Below, piece after piece: positions 1 to 7,713 of a stretch of 64,000 nt of DNA; within the stretch, counting starts at the first letter, position 1, and each line of letters starts with the position of its first letter. Below the pieces are notes generated by a model. It was given only the letters and a program-made list of their open reading frames with translations. It made no database searches and was not told the origin of the DNA. This DNA comes from JADJPO01 sp963825645 (GTDB lineage: Bacteria > Actinomycetota > Actinomycetes > Actinomycetales > Kineosporiaceae): the NCBI GenBank assembly GCA_963825645.1, contig CAWGTT010000003.1:124001-188000 (forward strand). Reading direction: 5' to 3'. The position numbers and the translations under genes are program-made.

Positions 1-1106
1 ACATAACGCTGACCGGGTCCGGGCGACTCCCCGAACGTCGGCCCCCAGACGATCGAGGCGTTGGACAGGCGGTCGACCGGCTCGTTGAGCACCGATCCGA
101 CCACCACGGGCACGCCGATCCGGTCGGTCGCGGCCTGGATCACCTGCGCCGCGTCGGCGTTGCGGGTCGGGTCGATGTCGCTGGAGTTCTCCGGCCAGAT
201 CACCACGTCGGGCGGCGGGGCCAGCCCCTCCCTCACCTGCTCGGCGAGGGCGTCGGTGAGCTGGGCGTGGTTGTCGAGCACGGCGCGACGCTCGGCGTTG
301 AAGTCCAGGCCCGCGCGCGGCACGTTGCCCTGCACCGCGGCGACCTGCACCGAGCTCGAGGCGCTCACCGGTCTCGGCACCAAGGCGGGCAGGAGCAGCA
401 GCGCCAGGGCGGCGACCAGGGTCAGCGAAACGCCGGGCGCCCGGCCCGACCGACGCTCGAGCAGCCGGACCATCGCCACCGCCAGGCAGCCCCCCACGGC
501 CGCGACCAGTGCGGTCACCGCCGGCGCACCGCCGATCGCAGCCGCGCCCAGAACAGGGCTGTCGGTCTGAGAGAACGCCACCCGCGCCCACGGGAAGCCG
601 CCGAACGGCGTCCGCGCACGCAGTGCCTCCTGCGCCACCCACAGACCGGACACGCCGAGCACGGTGAGCCCGGCGGACATGGCGCGGTGCCGCGGTGGTC
701 CTGCCGTCCAGACGCGGGGCATCAGCGCCGCCATCGCCGCGACGTAGAGCGCTTGGAGGGTGGCCAGCGAGAACCAGGGAAGCCTGCCGACGTAGATGCC
801 CGACCAGGACAGCAGCGGGATGAAGCAGGCCCAGCCGAACAGCAGCCCGAGCCAGGCGGCCCGGCCCGCCCCGTGGCCGCGCACGGCCAGAGCGAGGGCG
901 GCCACCGCGAGCGGGGCGAGGTACCAGACGTCCCGCCCGGGAAAGGCGGGTACGAGCAGCAACCCACCGGCGATCGACAGCGCGGCCGCGATCAGGGGGT
1001 GCGCCGGCTCCGCCCCCAGCGGGTGAAAGACGAACCGGGCCCTTCCGGTCTCGGGCACCCCGGCGGCGGCGCCGAGCTGGGCGGGACCCGCCGCGGGAGC
1101 ACTCAC
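1..1106 (-). CDS. lnt: Apolipoprotein N-acyltransferase (5' part, runs off left edge)
   Basis: Transfers an acyl chain from phospholipid to the N-terminal cysteine of lipoproteins at the outer face of the cytoplasmic membrane. About 368 codons are present. The N-terminal half has several hydrophobic segments. Then comes a nitrilase-type domain opening with VQVAAVQGNVPR and the WPENSSD motif, whose Glu is the expected catalytic base of the nitrilase superfamily. The catalytic Lys and Cys would lie beyond the left edge. I chose GTG at 1106 because a TACGCT box sits exactly 6 nt upstream, as for a leaderless mRNA. An in-frame ATG at 1130 is the alternative. The neighbouring kal operon runs toward it on the same strand with a hairpin between. 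Confidence 0.88.
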   Translation of the reverse strand, partial: MSAPAAGPAQLGAAAGVPETGRARFVFHPLGAEPAHPLIAAALSIAGGLLLVPAFPGRDVWYLAPLAVAALALAVRGHGAGRAAWLGLLFGWACFIPLLSWSGIYVGRLPWFSLATLQALYVAAMAALMPRVWTAGPPRHRAMSAGLTVLGVSGLWVAQEALRARTPFGGFPWARVAFSQTDSPVLGAAAIGGAPAVTALVAAVGGCLAVAMVRLLERRSGRAPGVSLTLVAALALLLLPALVPRPVSASSSVQVAAVQGNVPRAGLDFNAERRAVLDNHAQLTDALAEQVREGLAPPPDVVIWPENSSDIDPTRNADAAQVIQAATDRIGVPVVVGSVLNEPVDRLSNASIVWGPTFGESPGPGQRY

Positions 1107-1112
1107 GCAGCC

Positions 1113-1118
1113 AGCGTA
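1113..1118 (-). promoter_or_regulatory. -10 box TACGCT for leaderless lnt
   Basis: TACGCT read on the minus strand, 6 nt before the GTG at 1106. It fits the actinobacterial TAnnnT -10 pattern with a transcript starting at the start codon, and it decides the lnt start. Confidence 0.5.
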
Positions 1119-1256
1119 GTCGCCGAGCATGACCGGGCCCGCAACGCTCTTCGGGCCGGGACCGACCTGGTCGGGTGCGAGGGCGACCTCGTTGTCTACT
1201 GAGCGCGCGGGCCCGAACTGAAACTAGCGTCTGGCGGCGGACTGTCAAATGCACAT

Positions 1257-1291
1257 CTGACCTGCGGTGACGCGATCGTTGCGCAGGTCAG
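1257..1291 (-). terminator. Hairpin between kal and lnt
   Basis: Perfect 10-bp inverted repeat: CTGACCTGCG at 1257-1266 and its complement at 1282-1291, with a 15-nt loop. It lies 65 bp past the kal stop and upstream of the lnt promoter, so it could end the kamDE-kal transcript. No clear T-tract follows, so an operator role is also possible. Confidence 0.4.
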
Positions 1292-1356
1292 CCGGGTTGT
1301 CTCGGGCCCGCGGCGCGCCGTGATCACCAAAGGTGTCGGCGTGTCGGTCCGGACCG

Positions 1357-1770
1357 TCACGCGTCCCCCTGCGGGACCACCACCGTGCCTCGGGCGCTCG
1401 TCGCGAGCAGGGGTACGTGGAGTACCTCGGCGGCCCCGGGCCGGTCGGTGTCCCGGCGCCCGGCGCCACGGCACAGCACGGTTGCGGTCAGCTCCAGGTC
1501 CCTGCTGCGCCGGCCGACCCGGACGACGGTGGCGGTCACCTCCAGCACGTCCCCCGCCCGGACGGGGGCGTGGAAGCGCACGTCGGAGTAGCCGGCGAAC
1601 AGACCCTCGTCGCCATCGGTCCGGATGCACACCTCGGTCGCCACGTCGCCGAAGCAGGCAAGGCTGTACGCACCGTCCACCAGGTCGCCGGCGTAGTGGG
1701 CGTGGCTGTACGGCACATAGCGGCGGTGGCTGACACTCAGCCCGAGCCGGGGGTCAGACGCGCTGGTCAT
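1357..1770 (-). CDS. kal: 3-aminobutyryl-CoA ammonia-lyase, hotdog fold
   Basis: A 137-residue single-domain hotdog protein. In the lysine fermentation pathway Kal removes ammonia from L-3-aminobutyryl-CoA to give crotonyl-CoA. The N-terminal region has the HAHYAGDLVDGA segment that I recognise from Kal proteins, followed by the DVRFHAPVRAGD strand-turn typical of hotdog thioesterase-like folds. Its ATG at 1770 lies 17 bp inside the end of kamE, so it is the last gene of a kamD-kamE-kal operon. That context supports the call over a generic thioesterase. The start follows the point where homology begins; the frame is open further upstream inside kamE. Confidence 0.82.
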   Translation of the reverse strand: MTSASDPRLGLSVSHRRYVPYSHAHYAGDLVDGAYSLACFGDVATEVCIRTDGDEGLFAGYSDVRFHAPVRAGDVLEVTATVVRVGRRSRDLELTATVLCRGAGRRDTDRPGAAEVLHVPLLATSARGTVVVPQGDA

Positions 1771-2611
1771 CACGAGCTCCTTGCGGCAGCAGGGCGTGCA
1801 CGAGGTACGAGGCGACCTCGGCAGGGGTGGTGCCGCGGCCGAAGACCCGGTCGACGCCGAGCTGGGACGCCGTCCCCTCGTCGAACCGCGGGCCGCCGAC
1901 GACGAGCAGCGGGCAGCGGCCGGCCGGATAGGCCTCGCGGAACGCCGCGGACATGGCCCGGGTGTTGTGCAGGTGCGCCTCTCGCTGAGACACGACCTGG
2001 GAGACCAGGACCGCATCGGCGCCGACCCGCAGCGCCTGCTCGACCAGGTCGGGGACGTCGACCTGCGCGCCGAGGTTGTGCACCTCGATCTCGCTGTAGT
2101 ACTCCAGGCCCTTCTCGCCGGCGAAGCCCTTGACGTTGAGGATCGCGTCGATCCCGACCGTGTGCGCGTCGGTGCCGATGCACGCCCCGACGACCACCAG
2201 AGGTCGACGCCGCCGGGACCTGATCGCCGCGTTCGTCTCCTTCGCCGACAGCAGCGGGTACTCCCGCTCGGTGACGGCGAGCGCTCGCAGGTCGACGAGG
2301 TGGTTCACCCGGCCGTAGACGACGAAGAAGGTGAACCCCTCCCCCATCGACTTGGCGTGGACCACCATCGCGGGGTCGACCCCCATCCGGTGGGCCAGCT
2401 GCTGCGCCGCCGCCTCGGCCCGCTTGCCCGCGGGCAGCGGCAAGGTGAACGAGAGCTGCACCATGCCGTCGCCGCCGGTGTCCCCGTAGGGCCGGACCAC
2501 CTGGGTGGGACTCTCGCGCTCCTCAGCGCTCGTTCCTCGCGTGATCGTCGCGCTCATGCCTGGACTTTGGCGCTCCTCAGCGCTCGTTCCTCGCGTGATC
2601 GTCGCGCTCAT
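1754..2611 (-). CDS. kamE: Beta-lysine 5,6-aminomutase, beta subunit (B12-binding)
   Basis: With KamD it moves the terminal amino group of beta-lysine to carbon 5, giving 3,5-diaminohexanoate, using adenosylcobalamin and PLP. The cobalamin motif DxHxxG is seen as DAHTVG at residues 148-153. The lysine of the following LNVKG (about residue 161) matches, from memory, the PLP-binding lysine of the clostridial enzyme. The length of 285 aa is slightly above the usual 260. The ATG at 2611 overlaps the kamD stop (ATGA) and has a GAGGAAGG ribosome site. A 54-bp tandem duplication gives a second in-frame start at 2557 (267 aa), so residues 1-18 repeat as 19-36. Either start could be used. Confidence 0.9.
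   Translation of the reverse strand: MSATITRGTSAEERQSPGMSATITRGTSAEERESPTQVVRPYGDTGGDGMVQLSFTLPLPAGKRAEAAAQQLAHRMGVDPAMVVHAKSMGEGFTFFVVYGRVNHLVDLRALAVTEREYPLLSAKETNAAIRSRRRRPLVVVGACIGTDAHTVGIDAILNVKGFAGEKGLEYYSEIEVHNLGAQVDVPDLVEQALRVGADAVLVSQVVSQREAHLHNTRAMSAAFREAYPAGRCPLLVVGGPRFDEGTASQLGVDRVFGRGTTPAEVASYLVHALLPQGARDDQRV
2516..2611 (-). repeat. Tandem 54-bp repeat over the kamE start
   Basis: A 42-bp block at 2516-2557 recurs without mismatch at 2570-2611, a period of 54 bp. On the minus strand each copy begins with ATGAGCGCGACG and encodes MSATITRGTSAEER. Each carries a small hairpin (GCGCT, loop GAGG, AGCGC) and a GAGGAG that could serve as a ribosome site for the next copy. The spacing keeps the frame, so kamE has two equivalent starts. 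No third copy was seen in this window. Confidence 0.92.
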
Positions 2612-4176
2612 CGGGTGGCACCTTCCTCGAGCAGGTCGATCGCCGGGTTCAGGTACCCGGGGGCGCGCCGGACCACGCCGTCCAGGCCCCTCCCGCCGTC
2701 CGCCGGTCGGCGCATCAGGGCGAAGGTGCCATCGCCGATCGCCTCGAGCAGGCCGACACCGGCGACCTGCTCCAGAAGAGTGACCGCCTCTTCGAGCACC
2801 GCGGCGGCCCGGCGGGCGATGAACCCGTCGGCCGGCGGGTGGAAGTCCTCGACCAGGCCGGAACAGGCGTCGAGCACGTACCGCACGTTCTGCAGGGCGA
2901 GGTCGCGGTCGGACAGCCAGGGGGTGACCACTGCCTCGGTCATCATGCCCACCAGCAGGATGCTCTGCCCGGTCAGCACCCCGGCCAGGTTGAAGAAGGC
3001 GTCGAGCAGGTAGCCGCGGAAGATGTCGCCGGTCATGTGCCGGGTCGGCGGCATCCACTTCAGCGGCGCCGACGGGAACAAGGATCGGGCGAGCAGCGCG
3101 TGGGCGAGCTCGAGGCGGAACGACTCCGGGATGTCGGGATCGATCTCGAAGGCGTGGCCCAGACCCAGCTGCCAGGGCTGCAGCCCGGCCTCCAGTGCGA
3201 AGTACTCGTTGAGCAGCTGGCTGACGGTGACCGTGTGCGCCGCCTCGACCGCGTCGGCCGTGGTCAGGTAGTTGTCCTCGCCGGTGTTGATGACGATGCC
3301 GGCCCGCGCGTGGATCTGCCGGCTGAACCGCTGGTCGACGAAGGTGCGGATCGGGTTGATGTCGCGGAAGAGGATCCCGTACATCGAGTCGTTGAGCATC
3401 ATGTCGAGCCGTTCCAGCCCGGCCAACGTGGCGATCTCAGGCATGCACAGCCCGGAGGCGTAGTTGGTCAGCCGCACGTAGCGGCCGAGCTCCTTGCTCA
3501 CCTGGTCGAGCGCGGTCCTCATGATCCGGAAGTTCTCCCCGGTCGCGTAGGTTCCCGCGTAGCCCTCACGGGTGGCTCCTTCCGGCACGTAGTCGAGCAG
3601 GCTCTGCCCGGTGGAACGGATCACGGCGATCACGTCGGCGCCGGCCCGGGCGGCCGCCTGGGCCTGGACGACGTCCTCGTAGATGTCGCCCGTGGCCACG
3701 ATCAGGTAGATCCAGGGACGGCGCGGCGCATCGCCCCAGCGCGCCACCAGCCGGTCCCGTTCGGCGCGCCGGCGGTCGATCCGCCGAATCCCGTTCGCCA
3801 CCGCGCTGCGGGCCCGACGACCGGCGCGGGTCGACGCCGGGCCCTCAGGGACGCCGAACACGACTGAGCCGGCAGCGGCCTTCTGGGCCAGGACGAGCAG
3901 GTCGTCGGCCTCACCGCGCAGCAGCGCGTCCCACACCGGGAGCGCGACACCGTGGTCGAGGCCTGTCTGCGTCCGCACCGCCTCGACGAGGTGGTTGACC
4001 CAGGGCACGCCCGCGGTGTCGGCCCCGCTCAGCCCGGCCAGGCGCAGAGTGGCCCGTTCCACGGAGACGGTGGTGTGGGTCCGGGCGATGCGCACCACCG
4101 GGGTGCCGGCGCGCCGGGCGAGACGGCGAGCGCGACGGACCGTGGCGGCGTCGAGCGCCAGCGAGGTAGCGGCCAT
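2608..4176 (-). CDS. kamD: Beta-lysine 5,6-aminomutase, alpha subunit
   Basis: Catalytic alpha subunit of the adenosylcobalamin- and PLP-dependent D-lysine/beta-lysine 5,6-aminomutase. The 522-aa length matches the family (about 516-520). Recognisable stretches include YGILFRDINPIRTFVDQRFS and INTGEDNYLTT, a TIM-barrel core without the B12-binding domain, which resides in KamE. The ATG at 4176 follows a TAGACT box by 7 nt with no ribosome site, suggesting a leaderless mRNA. It is the first gene of kamD-kamE-kal and is transcribed away from plsC. KamA across the divergent neighbour would supply its substrate. Confidence 0.93.
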   Translation of the reverse strand: MAATSLALDAATVRRARRLARRAGTPVVRIARTHTTVSVERATLRLAGLSGADTAGVPWVNHLVEAVRTQTGLDHGVALPVWDALLRGEADDLLVLAQKAAAGSVVFGVPEGPASTRAGRRARSAVANGIRRIDRRRAERDRLVARWGDAPRRPWIYLIVATGDIYEDVVQAQAAARAGADVIAVIRSTGQSLLDYVPEGATREGYAGTYATGENFRIMRTALDQVSKELGRYVRLTNYASGLCMPEIATLAGLERLDMMLNDSMYGILFRDINPIRTFVDQRFSRQIHARAGIVINTGEDNYLTTADAVEAAHTVTVSQLLNEYFALEAGLQPWQLGLGHAFEIDPDIPESFRLELAHALLARSLFPSAPLKWMPPTRHMTGDIFRGYLLDAFFNLAGVLTGQSILLVGMMTEAVVTPWLSDRDLALQNVRYVLDACSGLVEDFHPPADGFIARRAAAVLEEAVTLLEQVAGVGLLEAIGDGTFALMRRPADGGRGLDGVVRRAPGYLNPAIDLLEEGATR

Positions 4177-4183
4177 ACCGCTC

Positions 4184-4189
4184 AGTCTA
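4184..4189 (-). promoter_or_regulatory. -10 box TAGACT for leaderless kamD
   Basis: TAGACT on the minus strand ends 7 nt before the kamD ATG at 4176. No Shine-Dalgarno sequence is visible between them. Confidence 0.5.
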
Positions 4190-4365
4190 CGGAAATCCTG
4201 ATGCTCTCCGCAGTCAAGGGCACTGATTATCTGGATTGGTCGACTCTCTACGAGACGATTTGCAGATGACTGTCATTCCCTTGGCCCATCTGGCGCTCGG
4301 ATAGGGTCGGGGCGTTCTTTCGGCACCGTTGCCGAGCCGCCTGCCTGCTCGCATCGGAGGTCTGC

Positions 4366-5046
4366 GTGGGCTACGCGCTGACTCGCTGGGTGCTGGGCCT
4401 GATCTTCCGGACCGTCTGGCGACCGAAGATCACCGGGGTGGACCGCATCCCCGCCGAGGGACCGGTGATCATCGCCAGCAACCACCTCAGCTTCATCGAC
4501 AGCGTGGTGATCCCCCTCGCCGTACCGCGCCGGGTCCGCTTCCTTGCCAAGGCCGAGTACTTCACCGGGCGCGGGTTGCGCGGACGTCTGGTCGCCGCGT
4601 TCTTCCGGGCCGTCGACGCAGTGCCGGTGGAGCGGGACAGCCATCTCGACGCGATGGCCTCGCTGCGCCTGGCGATGGGCGTGCTCGACGACGGCAACGC
4701 GTTCGGCATCTACCCCGAGGGCACCCGGTCGCGCGACGGCCGCCTCTACCGGGGACGAACCGGAGTCGGCTGGCTCGCCCTGGAGTCGGGGGCGCCCGTG
4801 GTGCCGGTGGCCCTGGTCGGCACCGACCGGGTGCAGCCGGTCGGTGCGCGCCTCCCTCACCGTGCCTCGGTCAAGGTGCGCTTCGGAGAGCCCGTCGACC
4901 CGGCCCCGTGGATCGCCGCCGTGGCGGACTCGGGAGGTGCCGGCAAGGCTCGCCGTGAGATCACCGACGCGGTCATGGAGCGGATCGGGGCGTTGTCGCC
5001 GCAGGCCCGGGTCGACGCCTACAACGAACCGTCCGCCGAGGCCTGA
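4366..5046 (+). CDS. 1-acyl-glycerol-3-phosphate acyltransferase family (PlsC-like)
   Basis: A 226-aa membrane-associated acyltransferase of the PlsC/LPLAT family. It carries the catalytic NHLSFID (HX4D) block near residue 45 and the YPEGTRS substrate motif near residue 121, in the usual spacing. It probably acylates lysophosphatidic acid or a related lysolipid; the exact acceptor cannot be read from sequence. The GTG start at 4366 has CGGAGG five bases upstream. It sits alone on the plus strand between kamD and kdd and converges on kdd with only 21 bp between stops. No role in lysine degradation is evident. Confidence 0.85.
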   Translation: MGYALTRWVLGLIFRTVWRPKITGVDRIPAEGPVIIASNHLSFIDSVVIPLAVPRRVRFLAKAEYFTGRGLRGRLVAAFFRAVDAVPVERDSHLDAMASLRLAMGVLDDGNAFGIYPEGTRSRDGRLYRGRTGVGWLALESGAPVVPVALVGTDRVQPVGARLPHRASVKVRFGEPVDPAPWIAAVADSGGAGKARREITDAVMERIGALSPQARVDAYNEPSAEA

Positions 5047-5067
5047 GCGGCCGGCACGTCGCACGGG

Positions 5068-6150
5068 TCAGCGGGGCGGGTGCTGCGCGCCGCCGCGACC
5101 GACCAGCCGAGCCTCGAACAGCGTGCGCGCTCCGGGCGAGCCGCGCAGGACGTCGAGGGCGAAGTCGGCATGCCCAGCGGCGTAGCCGTTGCCGATCAGC
5201 AGGGTGACGTCGGCGGCGAGCCCCTCGGCACCCAGCGCGGCCGTGGCGAAGGACGTGGCCATCGAGAAGAACACCACGGTGCCCAGGTCGGCGGTGGCCA
5301 GGATCGCCCCGTGCTCGCAGCCTGGCACGTCGACGCAGACAACCGTCACATCGGCCGGACCGCCGCCGTCCTGGACCGCTTGGGATAGACCTACCGGATC
5401 ACGGGCGTCGGCGAGCACGACCTCGTCGGCGAGTCCGGCGTCGAGCAGCCCTTGCCGCTCGTGCTCGACCGGGACGACGCCGATCGCACGGGCGGCGCCG
5501 GCCCGGCGGGCCGCGGCCAGGGCCAGCGACCCGCTCTTGCCCGCCCCGCCGATCACGGCGACCACCGGCGGCCGGCCCTGAGCGACGTAACGGGCCACCA
5601 CCCGGTGGGTCAGCGCGGGAGCGCCGCAGACGTCCATCACCGCCAGGGCGAGATCGGCCGGCAGGTCCTGCGGCAGATGAGCGGCGATCGAGCGGCCGAA
5701 CAGGATGGCGTGTCCGGTGCAGGGCACCTGCTCGCCGAGTCCGTCCCAGCGGGTCAGCCCGTCGCTGATCGACAGCGGGGTGAGGGTCAGCGAGACCAGG
5801 GTGGCGATCCGGTCACCCACCGCCAGACCGAGCCGGCTGGCCGGACCGACCTCCTCGACCGTGCCGACCAGCATGCCGCCGGAGCCGGTCACAGGGTTGT
5901 GCATCTTGCCGCGGGTAGCGATGATCCGGGCGACCTCCTCGCGCACAGCGGCGCCGTCCCCGCCATGGCGGTCCAGCAGCTGGCGCAGGCTGGCGGCGTC
6001 CAGGTTCAGCCGTCCCACCGCGACCCGGACTTCGTCCTCGGCGATCTCTGGCGAGGCGTCGAGCCGCCAGGCCGCCTGGGGCAGCACTCCTTCCGGTTCG
6101 ACCACCCGGTGCAGTCCGACCGGCGAGGATCCACCGACTTCTCGTTTCAT
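5068..6150 (-). CDS. kdd: L-erythro-3,5-diaminohexanoate dehydrogenase
   Basis: Oxidises 3,5-diaminohexanoate to 3-keto-5-aminohexanoate with NAD(P), the step after KamDE. The 360-aa protein resembles zinc-free medium-chain dehydrogenases. N-terminal family features include GKMHNPVTGSGGM around residues 81-93. A nucleotide-binding VAVIGGAGKSGSLALAAARR motif lies near residue 198. The ATG at 6150 follows TAGAAT by 7 nt with no ribosome site. It is divergent from kamA across 59 bp, which suits shared control of the pathway. Confidence 0.9.
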   Translation of the reverse strand: MKREVGGSSPVGLHRVVEPEGVLPQAAWRLDASPEIAEDEVRVAVGRLNLDAASLRQLLDRHGGDGAAVREEVARIIATRGKMHNPVTGSGGMLVGTVEEVGPASRLGLAVGDRIATLVSLTLTPLSISDGLTRWDGLGEQVPCTGHAILFGRSIAAHLPQDLPADLALAVMDVCGAPALTHRVVARYVAQGRPPVVAVIGGAGKSGSLALAAARRAGAARAIGVVPVEHERQGLLDAGLADEVVLADARDPVGLSQAVQDGGGPADVTVVCVDVPGCEHGAILATADLGTVVFFSMATSFATAALGAEGLAADVTLLIGNGYAAGHADFALDVLRGSPGARTLFEARLVGRGGAQHPPR

Positions 6151-6157
6151 GGCGAAG

Positions 6158-6163
6158 ATTCTA
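6158..6163 (-). promoter_or_regulatory. -10 box TAGAAT for leaderless kdd
   Basis: TAGAAT on the minus strand, 7 nt before the kdd ATG. It lies in the 59-bp divergent region shared with kamA. Confidence 0.5.
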
Positions 6164-6197
6164 CGGTGAGAGAGTCCAACCGCGGAACATTCTTGCG

Positions 6198-6203
6198 TAG
6201 GAT
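6198..6203 (+). promoter_or_regulatory. -10 box TAGGAT for leaderless kamA
   Basis: TAGGAT, then GCCGCG, then the kamA ATG. No Shine-Dalgarno sequence is present, so transcription probably starts at or next to the start codon. Confidence 0.5.
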
Positions 6204-6209
6204 GCCGCG

Positions 6210-7667
6210 ATGACCGATGTTGCGTCGATGCTCAGCGTCCCGGCCCCGTCGATCCCGCCGCTCTGCGGGTCGCGCCAGTGGGCGACCTCTGGCGCCGACC
6301 CGTCCACCGGGACCGGCCAGCCCTACGTCTACCGACCGATCGAGCTCGTCGAGCCGGACTGGACCCGGTTGCCGGGCTGGCGCGAGGTGGGCTCCCAGGA
6401 GTGGCGCAGTGCGCAGTGGCAGCGCGCGCACTGCGTCAAGAGCGTCGCCCAGCTCCGCGCGGTGATGGGCGACCTCCTCGAGGACGGCTTCTACGCCGAC
6501 CTGGAACGCGACCACGCCGAGCGGGCGACGATGTCGATGCTCGTGCCGCCGCAGATGGTCAACACGATGGTTCCGGGGACGGCGTCGACGCTGCCCGCGG
6601 CCGGAGCGGCGTTCACCGCCGCGTTCCGCGCCGACCCGGTGCGTCGCTACATGCTGCCGGTGTACTCCGACCGGCACCCGCTGTGGCCGAGCCACCCCTA
6701 CGCATCCCGGGACTCCCTACACGAGCACGACATGTGGGTGGCCGAGGGACTCACCCACCGCTACCCGACCAAGGTGCTCGCCGAAGTGCTGCCCACCTGC
6801 CCGCAGTACTGCGGGCACTGCACCCGGATGGACCTGGTCGGCAACTCCACGCCGGCCGTGGACAAGCTGAAGTTCCAGCTCAAGCCGCTGGACCGGCTGG
6901 AGCAGATGGTGGACTACCTGCGCCGCACCCCTGGGGTGCGTGACGTCGTGGTCTCCGGCGGTGACGTGGCCAACATGCCGTGGAAGAACCTCGAGACGTT
7001 CCTGAACCGGTTGCTGGAGATCGAGTCCATCCGTGACATCCGCCTGGCGACCAAGGCGTTGATGGGCCTGCCCCAGCACTGGCTGCAGCCCGATGTCGTC
7101 GCGGGTCTGACCAGGGTGGCCGTGACGGCCCGGCGCCGCGGAGTGAACCTGGCCGTGCACACCCACGTCAACACCGCCCAGTCGGTGACGCCGATCGTGG
7201 CCGAGGCGACGATGGCGATGCTGGAGGGGGGCGTGCGCGACGTGCGCAACCAAGGCGTGCTGCTGCGCGGGGTGAACGACGACGTCGAGGCGTTGCTCGA
7301 CCTGTCCTTCGCCCTACAGGATGGCGCGATGATCACGCCGTACTACCTCTACATGTGCGACATGATCCCCGCCAGCGAGCACTGGCGGGTCAGCCTGGCC
7401 CGGGCCCAGGCGCTGCAGCACGGGATGATGGGATACCTACCGGGCTTCGCCACGCCCCGGATCGTCTGCGATGTGCCGTTCGTCGGCAAACGCTGGGTGC
7501 ACCAGGCACTCAGCTACGACCCGCTGCTGGGCATCTCGCAGTGGACCAAGAACTACCGCACCTCGCTCGAGGCCGACGACCCTGAGGCGCTGACCCGCAC
7601 CTACCCCTACTACGACCCGATCGACACCCTGCCGGAGGAGGGCAGGCGGTGGTGGCGCACCCAGTGA
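6210..7667 (+). CDS. kamA: L-lysine 2,3-aminomutase (radical SAM, PLP)
   Basis: Converts L-lysine to L-beta-lysine with a 4Fe-4S cluster, S-adenosylmethionine and PLP. The radical-SAM cysteines are CPQYCGHC near residue 195. In the C-terminal half, YYLYMCD and VCDVPFVGKRW place the two lysine-binding Asp residues and the PLP lysine where the known enzymes have them. The 485 aa are somewhat longer than the clostridial enzyme (416). The cluster motif is followed by TRMDLVG rather than the usual TRRR, marking a divergent actinobacterial branch. Neighbouring kdd and kamDE make the lysine pathway more likely than EF-P modification (EpmB). Confidence 0.9.
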   Translation: MTDVASMLSVPAPSIPPLCGSRQWATSGADPSTGTGQPYVYRPIELVEPDWTRLPGWREVGSQEWRSAQWQRAHCVKSVAQLRAVMGDLLEDGFYADLERDHAERATMSMLVPPQMVNTMVPGTASTLPAAGAAFTAAFRADPVRRYMLPVYSDRHPLWPSHPYASRDSLHEHDMWVAEGLTHRYPTKVLAEVLPTCPQYCGHCTRMDLVGNSTPAVDKLKFQLKPLDRLEQMVDYLRRTPGVRDVVVSGGDVANMPWKNLETFLNRLLEIESIRDIRLATKALMGLPQHWLQPDVVAGLTRVAVTARRRGVNLAVHTHVNTAQSVTPIVAEATMAMLEGGVRDVRNQGVLLRGVNDDVEALLDLSFALQDGAMITPYYLYMCDMIPASEHWRVSLARAQALQHGMMGYLPGFATPRIVCDVPFVGKRWVHQALSYDPLLGISQWTKNYRTSLEADDPEALTRTYPYYDPIDTLPEEGRRWWRTQ

Positions 7668-7713
7668 CAGCCACGCCGCCAGTCCCTGGTCGACGGACGC
7701 TGATCTATTCGCC

